From: Dicaeum eximium
Lineage: Eukaryota; Chordata; Aves; Passeriformes; Dicaeidae
Reading direction: 5' to 3'
NCBI GenBank assembly: GCA_013396995.1
Contig: VWZP01005658.1
Span: 4,292,352 to 4,356,351 of the forward strand
Length of the DNA stretch: 64,000 nt
Part shown: positions 24,001-34,592 of the stretch, piece after piece
How the letters are laid out: the number at the start of each line of letters is the position of its first letter
Position numbering within the stretch: position 1 is the first letter of the stretch
The notes under the pieces: generated by a model
Told to the model about the DNA's origin: nothing
The model's database searches: none
Seen by the model: only the letters and a program-made list of their open reading frames with translations
Translations under genes and position numbers: made by a program

Positions 24001-26050
24001 CCCAGCAGTGGCAGCGAGCTCGGCTGCCAGCTCTCATCATCTCTGCTTCCAGCTGTGCAGTGCCTTGGCACCCTTGGGGTGCTCCTTGGCTGGCAGTGGC
24101 CAGGGGAGGAATGGGGCTGCACTTCTGAGGGTGCTGCCTTTGGCTGGGTGTGGGATTTCCTGCACAGATGGGTTTTCTTCCAGTGCTGTTGGTGCTGGCT
24201 GCAAGGGGGCTGATGGCTGTAGCCAAGTCCACCCCACCTGTCATCTCCACTGTCAGTGGGCTCAAGGAGTGTCAGCTCCTGCTGGCTCCTGACTTCTCAG
24301 CGTCCTGGCCACAGCCCACTCCTGCACACTCCTGCAGCAGGAGTTCCATGGGGCATGGCTGGGTGAACACCTCGGTGCTCTGGTGTGACTCTGGCTGCAG
24401 CGTGCCAGGAGCCACAGTGGCAGTTCCCAGCCATGCAGATGTCCCTGGCAGGGCTGGCACTGCAGGGCAGCCCTCAGGTAGTGGGCAGCACCTGTAGGCC
24501 AGGGCAAGCAGGAGTCCCTCCTGCTGCAGCAGTGTAAAAGGAGTCCTCAGAATCATTCTACCCGAGGGCACATTGCTGCCACCACAGCCAAGGAGTCATT
24601 GCCCCATCCCATAGGAAAATGCTCCATGTGCAGATGTGGATAAGCACACAGACACACCTCCACATGCCAATGTTCCACTGTGGCCAAGCTGGCCCTTTTG
24701 CAGGACTTTCTTCTCTGGTTACTCTGCAGGATGTGGGCAGCTGAGCGGAGGAGGAAAGCTGCCTGCTGGTGTGCAGTGCATGGGGAATCCCAGCAATGCA
24801 CTGCAGCATGGCAGCACTTGTGCAGTTCAGGTCAGGGTCTGACAGGGGCTTCCTGACTTCTAACCTGTTTGTATTGCAAGAGATGCAGGTGAATGTGGGG
24901 CTTGCAGAAAGTCTGTAGGACATCTCTGACTTTGACAGGGGCAGCCAGAGCAACCCCATCAGGGCCATGGGTGGCTGCCAAAGCACTGACGAGCTGAATG
25001 GAGGCAGGGAGAGCCCTGTGTGCTCCTCTGCCCTGTGCCAAGCAGACCATGGACCGTGTGCTCCCCTAGGCCATTCGCCCCCAGCTGGTGCTGCTGGCTC
25101 TGCACTGGTTGAGCCAGGCACAGCTCTGGTGGTCACTGAGGTCCTAGGACACACCTTGGCTGTGCTGTGTTCCAGGGCACACCCTGGCTTCATGGCCTCA
25201 GGAAGGGACAGCACTGAGCTGTCTGTGGCTCTTGGGGTGGCATTTGGGCAGTCAGGAGCTCGTGGGTGTGTGTGCATGTGTGAGGAAGGCATGCAGGGCA
25301 GCATGTTAAAACACACCTAGAGAGAAAGTCTCAACAGAGATGAGATTAAAATGTAATTAAACACAGAGAGCTTCCTGTCAATTACCCAACTCTTCTTGCA
25401 TAACTCTTGGGACTGGCTGCCTTCACAGATGGCTGCTCTGCTGTCAAAGGCATTTGCTGGGCACCTGTTGGAAAAAGTGCCAGGTCAGCATGGAATTAAT
25501 TGCACCGGCATCTTTCCTTGTAATAAGATTTAAAAGTCTAGAAGAAAACTGCTGAAAGGTCTCACAGCTCCTCAGGCAAACCTGTGATGCATCCCGCTAC
25601 TTGATGCTCCTCATGTACTTGCAGTGAGTGACTGTGATGGGGACAAGGACATTGCAGTGGCCTGGAGGATCTCCAGGCCTCAAGAGGAGGCAGAGGAGGC
25701 TGAGTGTCTCCCCTTGGAGCATGGCCATGGCTGGTGCTGGACCAGAGGGTGCAGGATGGCAGCTGCTGCTGTCCCCAGCCCCTCTCAAAGGCTGTGGCAT
25801 TTCTCTCCTTCCCCTGCCATTTGCACCCAGGCCGGAGGCTTTAGTGAGTGGCTGCAAGACAGAGAGCTCTGCAGCTGCAGGCGATACCCAGACACGTGGG
25901 GTGCCTTTGTTTGCATGGGTGAGCAGCCAATCTCCAGCTTCGTACCAGCTGCAGATCTAAGGCAGCTGACTGGCCTGCCAAAAAACCTAAACACGTTGAG
26001 GACCAGGGAGTGGCTTGTGCCAGAGCTGAATAATGATGATCCCAGCACAC
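15061..26050. other. Intergenic region between the BDH1-like gene and APOD
   Basis: No gene can be supported in these 11 kb. From about 17000 and especially 22700-26000 the DNA becomes GC-rich and poor in stop codons, so long open frames appear on both strands (for example 17402-18109 +, 24558-25316 -) without recognisable domains. A possible ancient MIR-like SINE lies at 18711-18812. Confidence 0.6.
18711..18812 (+). mobile_element. Possible MIR-type ancient SINE fragment
   Basis: The order 'agtggaaaga...tgggactgagatga...ctggccctggcactgct...aatcactctacctg' follows the tRNA-derived and core parts of MIR SINEs, which are present as old copies in all amniotes. Similarity is judged by eye and is weak towards the right end. 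Confidence 0.35.
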
Positions 26051-26051
26051 T

Positions 26052-26057
26052 TATAAA
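26052..26057 (+). promoter_or_regulatory. APOD: Probable TATA box of APOD
   Basis: TATAAA sits about 85 bases before a strong splice donor (CACCAAG|GTACGT, 26138) and about 1.04 kb before the APOD start codon. This would give a non-coding first exon of about 55 bases, starting near 26080. Human APOD also has a non-coding first exon. The start site itself is not visible. Confidence 0.5.
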
Positions 26058-26079
26058 GAGAAGCAGGGAGCTCACCACA

Positions 26080-26137
26080 GAGCTGTTCCTTGCTGCCCTG
26101 GTCCTCTGCGGAGCATCACTGCACCTCATCCACCAAG
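26080..26137 (+). other. APOD: Predicted non-coding exon 1 of APOD
   Basis: The left end is set by the expected distance from the TATA box and the right end by the donor AAG|GTACGT. The matching acceptor is the pyrimidine-rich tctgcccag ending at 27065, 31 bases before the start codon. The short length agrees with the usual APOD gene structure. Inferred, with no transcript evidence. Confidence 0.45.
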
Positions 26138-27096
26138 GTACGTCTGAACTGGGAAATTTGAAATGGGAACTGTCTGCAGCAGGGCCTGTGCCTGCAGCTG
26201 GAGACAGACTGGGCTTTTCTTCTAAACTTGGGGAAAATGTTACTGCTGCTCCTATGGAGGAGTTTCCAGCCAGGGAAGCAGAGCAGCCCAGTGCTGCAGG
26301 GTCTGTACGTGCCAGTCTGCCCCAAGCAGAGCCCAAAACATGTGGGCAGCATCCTGGCTCCAGCAACTGTGTGGGTGTGAGCAGCACAGCTCCTGCTTCT
26401 GCTCTGCAGGCAAACCTGTCCTTTCCCTCCTCACCCCATGCTTTTGGGGGTCAGTTCATGTTGTATTTGGTGCTGGTTTCAATCGGTACCAACTTCCCCA
26501 CCTTGCAGTGCTGTGCCTGTCCTGGCACACAAAGAGCCCTCCAGAGGCAGCTGCACTGTCTCCCGCACCCTGTTGCAGTGTCAGGCAGCCCTGGCTCACC
26601 TGGGGATGTCCCTCCTGCCATGCAGGTGTATGCTGCAGGTGTACAGTGCTCATGTCCACGTCCCAGGGCCCCAGCTCTCCGTTGGCTCTCGAATACGTTC
26701 CTTGTGCTCCACCATTTTAAAGCAAACATCTTGCATTTCCCCTTGCCTCAGCTTTGGACAAACAATGATGCTCCTGTGTGTCCTTGGACATTTATCACCC
26801 CTGCATCTTGCTAGCTATCAGATATGGGTGAGGAGTGTTCTCACCAGGCATTGCCTGGCTTTCCATGGAGCTGCCGGGCACAGCCTGAGCACACGCAGGG
26901 CTTAGGGCTGTTTTGGACTTGGGACTTCTTGGGCACTCTTCTAATGATTCTTTCCTCCTTGCTGTGCCCCTGAGGTGCCTGCTGCATGTCCTGTCCCTCT
27001 TGCTGCATTTCTCACAAAGCTCTGCTCCAGGGAGGCCCCAGCTCAGCTCTTTTCCTTCTGCCCAGGTCCATTTCCCGCCTGCATCCCAGTGCAGCC

Positions 27097-27219
27097 ATGC
27101 TGGGCACGGCAGCGCGGCTCTCGGTCCTGCTCAGCCTCTTCAGCATTGGGAAAGGCCAGATCTTTCATATGGGACCATGCCCAGACCCACCAGTGCAAGA
27201 AGATTTCGATATCAACAAG
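27097..27219 (+). CDS. APOD: APOD coding exon 1 (signal peptide and mature N-terminus)
   Basis: The exon encodes 41 residues in phase 0: signal peptide MLGTAARLSVLLSLFSIGKG, then mature QIFHMGPCPDPPVQ. The ATG is the first in frame after the acceptor at 27065. The donor is GTGTGC, weaker than usual at +3 to +6. Confidence 0.95.
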
Positions 27220-30200
27220 GTGTGCAAAGGTTTCTAAAAATCTCATAGGGTGTAGCAAGTTAAGCTAAGGGGGCATGGGGCTGACAGCGAAGTGCCTGGG
27301 TGCAGGGGTGGTGGCAGGTCTGGTCACACCTTGTGCCACAGCTGCCAGTGTGGGTCTGCAGCTCTGCTCACCCCCAACCCCAACCACCAAGGGGCAAAAA
27401 CTGTGCTGACAAAGGAGCCAGGCTGCTCTGCGTCAGCTCACTCATGTTAAAAACATCTCTTTAAACTTTCTTCTGTCAGTATTTGGGGAAATGGTACGAG
27501 ATAGAGAAGCTGCCCTCAACTTTTGAGAAAGGAAGCTGCATCCAGGCAAATTACTCATTGAAGGAGAACGGGAAGTTCAAGGTGGTCAACAAGGAGCTGC
27601 TGTAAGTGTTTGTGTTTGGGTCATGTCCTCACTGTGGCAGTGGCCCTCCTGTCACTTCTCTTGCTGTCCTGGGTGTTCATTTTTCTCTAAATTTTCTGTG
27701 TCTGGGGCTGAGGGTGCTGGGGGAGGCAGCCTATGGTTGCAGTAGCTTTTCTGAGAGTTATGGGTCTCTGATTCCTGCCAGTGACCTGAGGATCACCAGG
27801 TCTCTGTCTCATTGTCCAAGGTGAGTGATTAGAAAATAGATCAAATGTACATGGTAGCCTCAGCATAAAATAGCCTGGATCTCACCCCTGACTGGTTTGT
27901 CAGCCCCAGAGATGGCTGAGAAGCTGGATGCTCTGGGTCCTGTTCTGGGGAGGTCATAGGGCTGGTTATGGATGGCAGCTACCACCTTGTGCCCCTGCAT
28001 GCTCAGAAATGCCTGTGCCCTGTGCTCCTCTCGGCTCCAGAGTAAAGAGACACAGGCTAAAGGGGCAGGGAAGGTGAAGCACATGAGTAATTTTTACTTA
28101 AATATTTGTCAACTATTTCTGGAGGATTTACCTTGCACAGGTAGTAACTGCTGTGCAAGGGATTGGAAATCAAAATCATTGTCAGTTTAAATCAGTGGTG
28201 AAGTGAAAGCTTTCCCCTTTATTAGGGAATTAGGATAATTTGCAATTATCCTGAGTCCTCCTGGAATTTTACACAGAAAGATGCAGGTGTTAATGCATCA
28301 GTTTCCATCAGCAGCCTGTGCTGTTGTGGGCTGCTGCTGTAAGGGGCTGAGTGGGTGAGAGGGAGCGAGCAGCAAACACAGCACTGTCCCCTGTGCTGCT
28401 GGCATGGCATGGGGACTTTGTTGTGGCTCACAATAACAACAGCACAGGAACACATCCCTTGTGTCCGGAGCAGAGCAGCATCCCTGCCGTTCACAGAGCG
28501 CCCAGCACTGTCCCAGCAGCTCCACTGCTCGGGCTGTGCCCAGCAAACAGCTGGACATTCATCTGTGCCTGCACTGATCTGTGTGAGATTAATCCAATCA
28601 TTGTCATCACTGCTGCAGCAGCTCAGGCCCCTGAAATATTAGGGATATTTTGGGTGTGCATGGCTCCAGCATCAGCCCCTTGACCTCTGCTGCTGGCAGC
28701 ATTTGCTTCTGCCTCCTTGGCCATTCCTGTTTTACAGGGAAGCGTGAAACTTTCCTGCCTGATAGGCAGCATCCAGGTCTTGAGGCATCTGTGCAAAAAT
28801 GCTATTATTAGATGGGCAGCTCAAGTCTTAGGGCTTGCTGCCAGCAGGGCAGGGCTCTGAAGGAGCAGCCAAAGAAAGCCTGGCTCACCACACAGGTACA
28901 GGTAATTTGCGTGCGGAGGAAAGTGCAGTGACCTGGAAAAAGCTCAGGTGATTAAACAGAAGTGAACATGTGCCTTCCCCATCTACCAGGAGCTGAGCTG
29001 CTCCCTGACACATCCAAGATCATGGATGGGATTCTCCCATCCTCCCATGCTGGGTTTCTCCCACCCAGTGCACAGCGGTCTTGCTCTCCCTTCTCTGTCA
29101 TTGTCACCCTGGAACCAAAGGACATCACTGGCAGGGATATTGGAGAGAGGCAGCCTGGGATGCTGGGGCGGTTTAGCCTGAGAGACCATCTACCCTGGCC
29201 CAGGACTTGCTGTGCCCTGAGTGCTGCTGAAAACATCCTCAGGGATTCTGGGGTTTACTAGTACCCATTTCAGCCACCTCTTGACAGGTAGTTGTGTCAG
29301 GAGGAATGATTTTGTGGAAGTGAAAAAAAAAAGATCTCCCACTTTGCTGACTTCATTTCTCACCTCTGTCATTCTCCCCTTAGTGCCAATGGCAAAATCA
29401 ATGAGGCTGAAGGAGAGCTCATGCACCTGGATGTGAAGCAGCCGGCCAAGCTGGGCGTCCGCTTTAACTGGTGTAAGTGTGTGGTGGGAATGCCCAGTGC
29501 CACAGCAGTGCTGGGCTCTGAGCACTGTGCCATGGCACCAGGGCTCAGAAACTGCACAGCAAGGGGTGCAGCTCCCCGTGGGACTTCAGCACAGCAGCAA
29601 AAGGCTAAAATAGACGTTGTGACCAGCAGGCAGTGGCTTGGTGACACTGATATGCAATTTACAGCCAGACCCCCTCAGTGGTGGAGAACTCTTCACCAGC
29701 TGATCGCAAAGCAAGAAAGATCAGCAGCCTTGCTGTCCCTCCAGGTCATTTCACAGATGGGGACAGGGAGGTGGGGAGGTGGGGGAGGCAGCCCCACAGT
29801 GCTGCAAGAGCCAGGAATAAGCTTGTTTCTCTGCACACTGCAGTACAGCTCCTTGCCCACGCTGCCTCTACGTACAAGCGGCTTTTAATAACCATTAATA
29901 ATAAGGTTTTGTTTGCTTGTTCCTTCCCTTGTCACTGTAATACTTGACAGGGGCTTGCTGAGCTGCTGTGCCACATTGCACAGCATTTTCTCCTGTCTGC
30001 AGCAACACTGGAAAGTGAGCTGCAGTGTCCCCTTGGATCACTTTTTATTCTGCTCCCTCACAGCTTTTCTTTGGCAGTTTCATGGCTCTCTTTCACAGAG
30101 GGGTTATTTGGAGAAATGGGTGGAGGAGGGGTAGTTGCAAAGGAAGTACAATGACTGTTCCATGAGCACAGCTAGACTGAATTCTGCTGCTACAGCATCA

Positions 30201-30874
30201 CCAGCAGCCCTTTCACCTGCAGCATGTGCAGCCCCAGCCAGAGAACAGCTCTGGGCTCAGCTGGCTCCCCGAGGCAGGGCTCTCCATGGCAGTGGGTGAT
30301 GGTTTGTGCTCCTCCTATCACCAGTGTCAGCTCCCAGCCCTACAGCTCCTTCCTGGCAGCAGCACCCTCACACTGGTGAGGCTGGGCTGGCTTTCATCAG
30401 CCCAGGAGAGCTGTTCAGGTCATAGCATTAACTTTCCAGAAAGACCTTCATAGTCAGGGCTTTGTGTCTTTCTCAAGTTCTTCTGGGCAGAACAAGGAGT
30501 CCTGGTAGGCTTTTATAAATTACAGCTCCCTGTACTGACCACAAGTATGCAGCAGCCAAAGTGGGAACAGTCCCAGGAGCTGCAGAGCTGTCCAGAGCTG
30601 GTTACACACGGCAATCACGGTGCCCTCCTCTCTCCTAGTCATGCCTGCTGCCCCTTACTGGGTCATCTCCACTGACTATGAAAATTACTCCCTGGTTTAC
30701 TCCTGCACTAACATCCTCTGGCTCTTCCACATGGACTACGCCTGGATTCTGTCAAGAGCTCCTGACATGCACCCAGAAACCGTGGAGCACCTCAGGAGTG
30801 TTCTCCAGTCCTACAAGATCGACACCGAGAAAATGATGCCCACTGACCAAGCCAACTGCCCTGCTGAGATGTAA
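27097..30874 (+). CDS. APOD: Apolipoprotein D, secreted lipocalin
   Basis: Exons 27097-27219, 27480-27601, 29384-29472 and 30639-30874 join in phase to 189 residues, the same length as human APOD. A 20-residue signal peptide precedes a 169-residue lipocalin. Visible are the GxW motif (KYLGKWYEIEK, mature 21-31), the TDY motif (103-105), the third motif Arg131, and the methionine Met93 (WFMPAAPYW) that in human APOD reduces lipid hydroperoxides. APOD binds arachidonic acid, progesterone and other small hydrophobic ligands and travels with HDL. Cys8, 41, 114 and 165 are kept for two disulfides, but Cys116 of the human protein is Asn here. Sequon Asn45 is kept, Asn78 is lost (Asp), and a new Asn107-Tyr-Ser is present. 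Confidence 0.98.
27480..27601 (+). CDS. APOD: APOD coding exon 2 (GxW motif)
   Basis: After TTCTGTCAG this exon begins YLGKWYEIEK and ends in phase 2 before GTAAGT. It carries Cys41 and the conserved sequon in QANYSL. Confidence 0.97.
29384..29472 (+). CDS. APOD: APOD coding exon 3
   Basis: After CCCCTTAG the exon completes Leu61 and encodes ANGKINEAEGELMHLDVK and QPAKLGVRFNW, ending one base into Phe92 before GTAAGT. The human sequon at Asn78 reads Asp here. Confidence 0.96.
30639..30874 (+). CDS. APOD: APOD terminal coding exon
   Basis: After CTCTCCTAG the exon completes Phe92, then MPAAPYWV, the TDYENYSL motif, VYSCTNILWLF, the Arg131 motif and the C-terminal helix, ending NCPAEM and TAA. 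Asn replaces the unpaired cysteine of mammalian APOD two residues after Cys114. Confidence 0.98.
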
Positions 30875-33084
30875 CTCCTGGCATGCAGTGACGTGGCACT
30901 AGACCAGAGATAAACTTTGTTGCTTGCTTTATTATCCATTAGCATTTCTCTGTGTACCTGAGAAATTAATATCAGTAGTTTCCTCTTTGCTAACAGTAGT
31001 TTGCCAGCCCAGAGGTACTCCTTGCTGTCATTCCCTGTAGTGCTCTTCTCCCTCTTTGTCTTGCTCTGACTTTTGCAGCATAACTGACTGAGTCAGTGCT
31101 AATGGGTGAAAGAAAGAAACCCTGAAGTGCAGACCTGAAACTCTGCTGTTCCTGTGAGTCCTTCAGTACGTGGATGGGAAAGGGTATGAGTTGTGATGTG
31201 CAAGTATTAGTCCTGGGGAAAAATTGTTCTTCATCACACAGCCCCGTGTTCATTTCCAAATTTTGTCTTGATGCTTCTGGGCCTGCCAGGAATCTCCAGT
31301 GTCTGAGCTGCACTGTGGGCACTGCCTTAGCAGCAGCAACATCCAGACATGGTGGGTCAGTCCTGCAGCCTGGGAACTGAGGCTGGGGGCTTGAAAGTTT
31401 TCCAATGCAGGGCTGTAGGCATATGGTGCTGCTAAGGCAGCAGACCTCCTTGCTAGAAATCAGATCTTGCCATTTGTATTTTAAATCTAAAAATGTCCAG
31501 AGATTCAGCATCACTCCATCCTCAATGTCTGTATGTGTCCTTCTCTTGCCTCTAATGAGCCTGGTCCTGCCCTCCCAAGGGACCAGCTCTGACTGTACTT
31601 GTAAGCAGACATAAAGAGATGGGGCTGCTCCCTTGTTCTCTCTTCCAGAGGCTTTTCCCTGCACACCAGGAGACAGCAGGCTCTGCCTGACATCCTGCCC
31701 ACTGCCGAGTGCCCACTGGCGCTGCATCTGCCCTGGCAGGTGCTCAGCAGGCACCACGACAACTCTGCTTGAATAGCATTCATGCAACTCATTAAAAATG
31801 AAATAAAAATACCTGCTTTGAGCCTTTTGTACCTTCCCAGCTGCACAGCCTTTGCCAACAGGCTGGGGGGCTCAGTGTGTGGGGCCTGCCCCTCCTCTGG
31901 GGCCACAGCACCACCACAGCAGGGTTACAATGAACATAACAAGCACAGCTGAAGGGAAATGGTTTGTTCCAGGAGCCTGGAGCTCTCCCCCAGAGCCTCC
32001 AGCTCTCTGGGGTTGGATGTATGGGCACCCCCATCATCTGAACCCTGCCAGCAAATTTGTGTTGTGGCTTTGGCTGACAGTGACTCCCATCTCCTGCTGC
32101 TTTTACTGACATGAAGAAATAATGACATGGATGTAGAATGCTGTAAGTCTGCAGGAGACATTCTACACTTATTTTGGTGGGACCCTGGTGGTGTGGGTGT
32201 GCTGCACAGCACTTTCTTGCCCTGGGAGAGCTACAGGAGCTGAGCAGGGAGCCAGTATGTCACTAATCTTTCCCAGTCAGAGGAGGCCAGGATGGGAGGG
32301 AATAGAAACAACTGCCGTGTTTAAGTCATTATCCCTTTAAACTTTCAAATCCTAATGCCACAGTTCCTGAGACACAGAATTAAACACTCCACCCAATTTT
32401 CAGGCTATAAGGATGATGGACATGCCAGGACACAAACAACTGCAGTGTTGCTCCCAAGTGTGTCTGATTCTGGGTGTAATTATTTCATCACTGCTTCACC
32501 GGGTTCCTGTTTTTCTTCTCACACGGAAGGTGCTGCTGTAGCCCTCTGTGATTCTGTGTGATACAAGCCCATGGCACAGAGGCTGCGCAGGCACTGAGCC
32601 CTAGGGGTGACAACCTGCAGCCCCTTTGGCTGGGCAGGCACTGTCCCTGGCTCTGGCTGAGAAATGGGAATGTTTCACTCAAAGACAAAACCCTGTGATG
32701 CCTGGGCCCTCTGGAGACCACGCTGGCTCCTTCCCTGTGCCACAGAGACCGTGACAAACCTGGGCTGCTCTGGCAAGCACGTGGTGCCAGGGGCATCTCT
32801 GCATGGCAGCACAGAGGGCTCAGGACACCACAGCCGAGCTGCAGCCTGTCCTGCCACGTGCCAGCAGATGTCCCCAGCATCAGCACACGTGGGACACCCC
32901 GCACATGCTAAACCTCGAGTGTGTGGGGAGTGACAAACAGGCTCAAGCCCCACGCAGTCCCAAGAGCTCGGTGGATGTGCAGACATCCCCAGGGCAGCAC
33001 ACACCTCCCGGTGTGCAGGCCCCGTGCACACGCCAGAGCTCTGTGTCCGTGTGTCCTCATCAAAGGATGTGTGGATCTGAGGGG
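30875..33084. other. APOD 3' UTR and downstream intergenic DNA
   Basis: Candidate poly(A) signals are GATAAA at 30909-30914 (weak) and AATAAA at 31802-31807. The first is close to the stop and would give a very short UTR; the second would give about 0.95 kb. A 265-codon open frame on the minus strand (30990-31787) overlaps this UTR but has no domain I recognise. No other gene seen. Confidence 0.5.
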
Positions 33085-33236
33085 GAGATGCCAAGAAGAT
33101 GGAGCCAGGCCATCTTCTCAGTAGTGCCAGCCACTAGGATGAGAGGCGATAGGCAGAAACTGATGCACAGGAAATTTCACCTGAATAAGAGGAAGAACTT
33201 CTTTACTGTGTGGGTGATGGAGCACTAGAACAGATT
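33085..33236 (+). mobile_element. CR1 LINE, left half of an interrupted copy
   Basis: The + strand follows CR1 near its 3' end ('atggagccaggccatcttctcag', 'gaggaagaacttctttactg', 'tggagcactagaacag'). It stops at a single N (33237), where the consensus continues with roughly 25-30 further bases. The copy resumes after the block at 33238-33430. Confidence 0.9.
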
Positions 33237-33237
33237 N

Positions 33238-33430
33238 AACTGTGTAGCTCTGTGCCTGTGTCCCCCTGTGTCACTGTGCCCCCGTGGCCGTGTATCTGTG
33301 TCTGCGTCCCTGCTGTGTCCATGTATCCATCTGTCCGTGTGTCCGTGTCCCTGCCGTGTCTGTGTGTCCGTCTGTCCATGTGTCCGTGTCCCTGCCGTGT
33401 TCGTGTATCCATCTGTCCATGTCCCTGCCG
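33238..33430. repeat. 41-bp minisatellite block placed inside the CR1, flanked by single Ns
   Basis: Units of 41 bp begin at 33304, 33345 and 33386 (the third is shortened), each starting g[ct]gtccctgc; a degenerate cgtgtcc/ctgtgtcc-rich part precedes them. The first 132 bases (33238-33369) are identical to 33555-33686. Single Ns stand at both edges (33237, 33431). Probably a misplaced piece of the array on the other side of the CR1. Confidence 0.85.
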
Positions 33431-33431
33431 N

Positions 33432-33520
33432 TTCTGTCACTGGACGTGTTCAAGAACAACCTGGACCCAGTCCTGTGCAATGTGACCCCTTCCAGCCTGA
33501 CCGATCCAGTGACTGTGTCC
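33432..33520 (+). mobile_element. CR1 LINE, right half with 3' end
   Basis: The copy continues with 'ctggacgtgttcaagaacaa', 'cctggacccagtcctgtgcaa' in pieces, and ends in an eroded tail 'ccccttccagcctgacc...'. The consensus part between 'gtgcaa' and 'ccttcc' is missing, so the copy has an internal deletion. Continuity with 33085-33236 is clear from the family consensus. Confidence 0.85.
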
Positions 33521-33686
33521 ATGTGCCCGTGTCCCTGCGCGCCTGTGTCTGTGTAACTGTGTAGCTCTGTGCCTGTGTCCCCCTGTGTCACTGTGCCCCC
33601 GTGGCCGTGTATCTGTGTCTGCGTCCCTGCTGTGTCCATGTATCCATCTGTCCGTGTGTCCGTGTCCCTGCCGTGTCTGTGTGTCC
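33521..33686. repeat. TGTGTCC-rich minisatellite running into the assembly gap
   Basis: This array starts straight after the CR1 tail and carries the same 132 bases as 33238-33369 in its last part (33555-33686). The gap follows at once, so the full length of the array is unknown. Confidence 0.85.
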
Positions 33687-34592
33687 NNNNNNNNNNNNNN
33701 NNNNNNNNNNNNNNNNNNNNNNNNNNNNNNNNNNNNNNNNNNNNNNNNNNNNNNNNNNNNNNNNNNNNNNNNNNNNNNNNNNNNNNNNNNNNNNNNNNNN
33801 NNNNNNNNNNNNNNNNNNNNNNNNNNNNNNNNNNNNNNNNNNNNNNNNNNNNNNNNNNNNNNNNNNNNNNNNNNNNNNNNNNNNNNNNNNNNNNNNNNNN
33901 NNNNNNNNNNNNNNNNNNNNNNNNNNNNNNNNNNNNNNNNNNNNNNNNNNNNNNNNNNNNNNNNNNNNNNNNNNNNNNNNNNNNNNNNNNNNNNNNNNNN
34001 NNNNNNNNNNNNNNNNNNNNNNNNNNNNNNNNNNNNNNNNNNNNNNNNNNNNNNNNNNNNNNNNNNNNNNNNNNNNNNNNNNNNNNNNNNNNNNNNNNNN
34101 NNNNNNNNNNNNNNNNNNNNNNNNNNNNNNNNNNNNNNNNNNNNNNNNNNNNNNNNNNNNNNNNNNNNNNNNNNNNNNNNNNNNNNNNNNNNNNNNNNNN
34201 NNNNNNNNNNNNNNNNNNNNNNNNNNNNNNNNNNNNNNNNNNNNNNNNNNNNNNNNNNNNNNNNNNNNNNNNNNNNNNNNNNNNNNNNNNNNNNNNNNNN
34301 NNNNNNNNNNNNNNNNNNNNNNNNNNNNNNNNNNNNNNNNNNNNNNNNNNNNNNNNNNNNNNNNNNNNNNNNNNNNNNNNNNNNNNNNNNNNNNNNNNNN
34401 NNNNNNNNNNNNNNNNNNNNNNNNNNNNNNNNNNNNNNNNNNNNNNNNNNNNNNNNNNNNNNNNNNNNNNNNNNNNNNNNNNNNNNNNNNNNNNNNNNNN
34501 NNNNNNNNNNNNNNNNNNNNNNNNNNNNNNNNNNNNNNNNNNNNNNNNNNNNNNNNNNNNNNNNNNNNNNNNNNNNNNNNNNNNNNNNNNNN
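33687..34592. other. Assembly gap of 906 N
   Basis: All bases are N. Any open frame drawn across it is meaningless. It lies between APOD and the second coding exon of PPP1R2 and may hide the PPP1R2 promoter and first exon. Confidence 0.99.

Noticed and set aside
24558..25316. 252-codon minus-strand frame
   Set aside because: Overlaps other open frames of the same stop-poor region and shows no recognisable motif.
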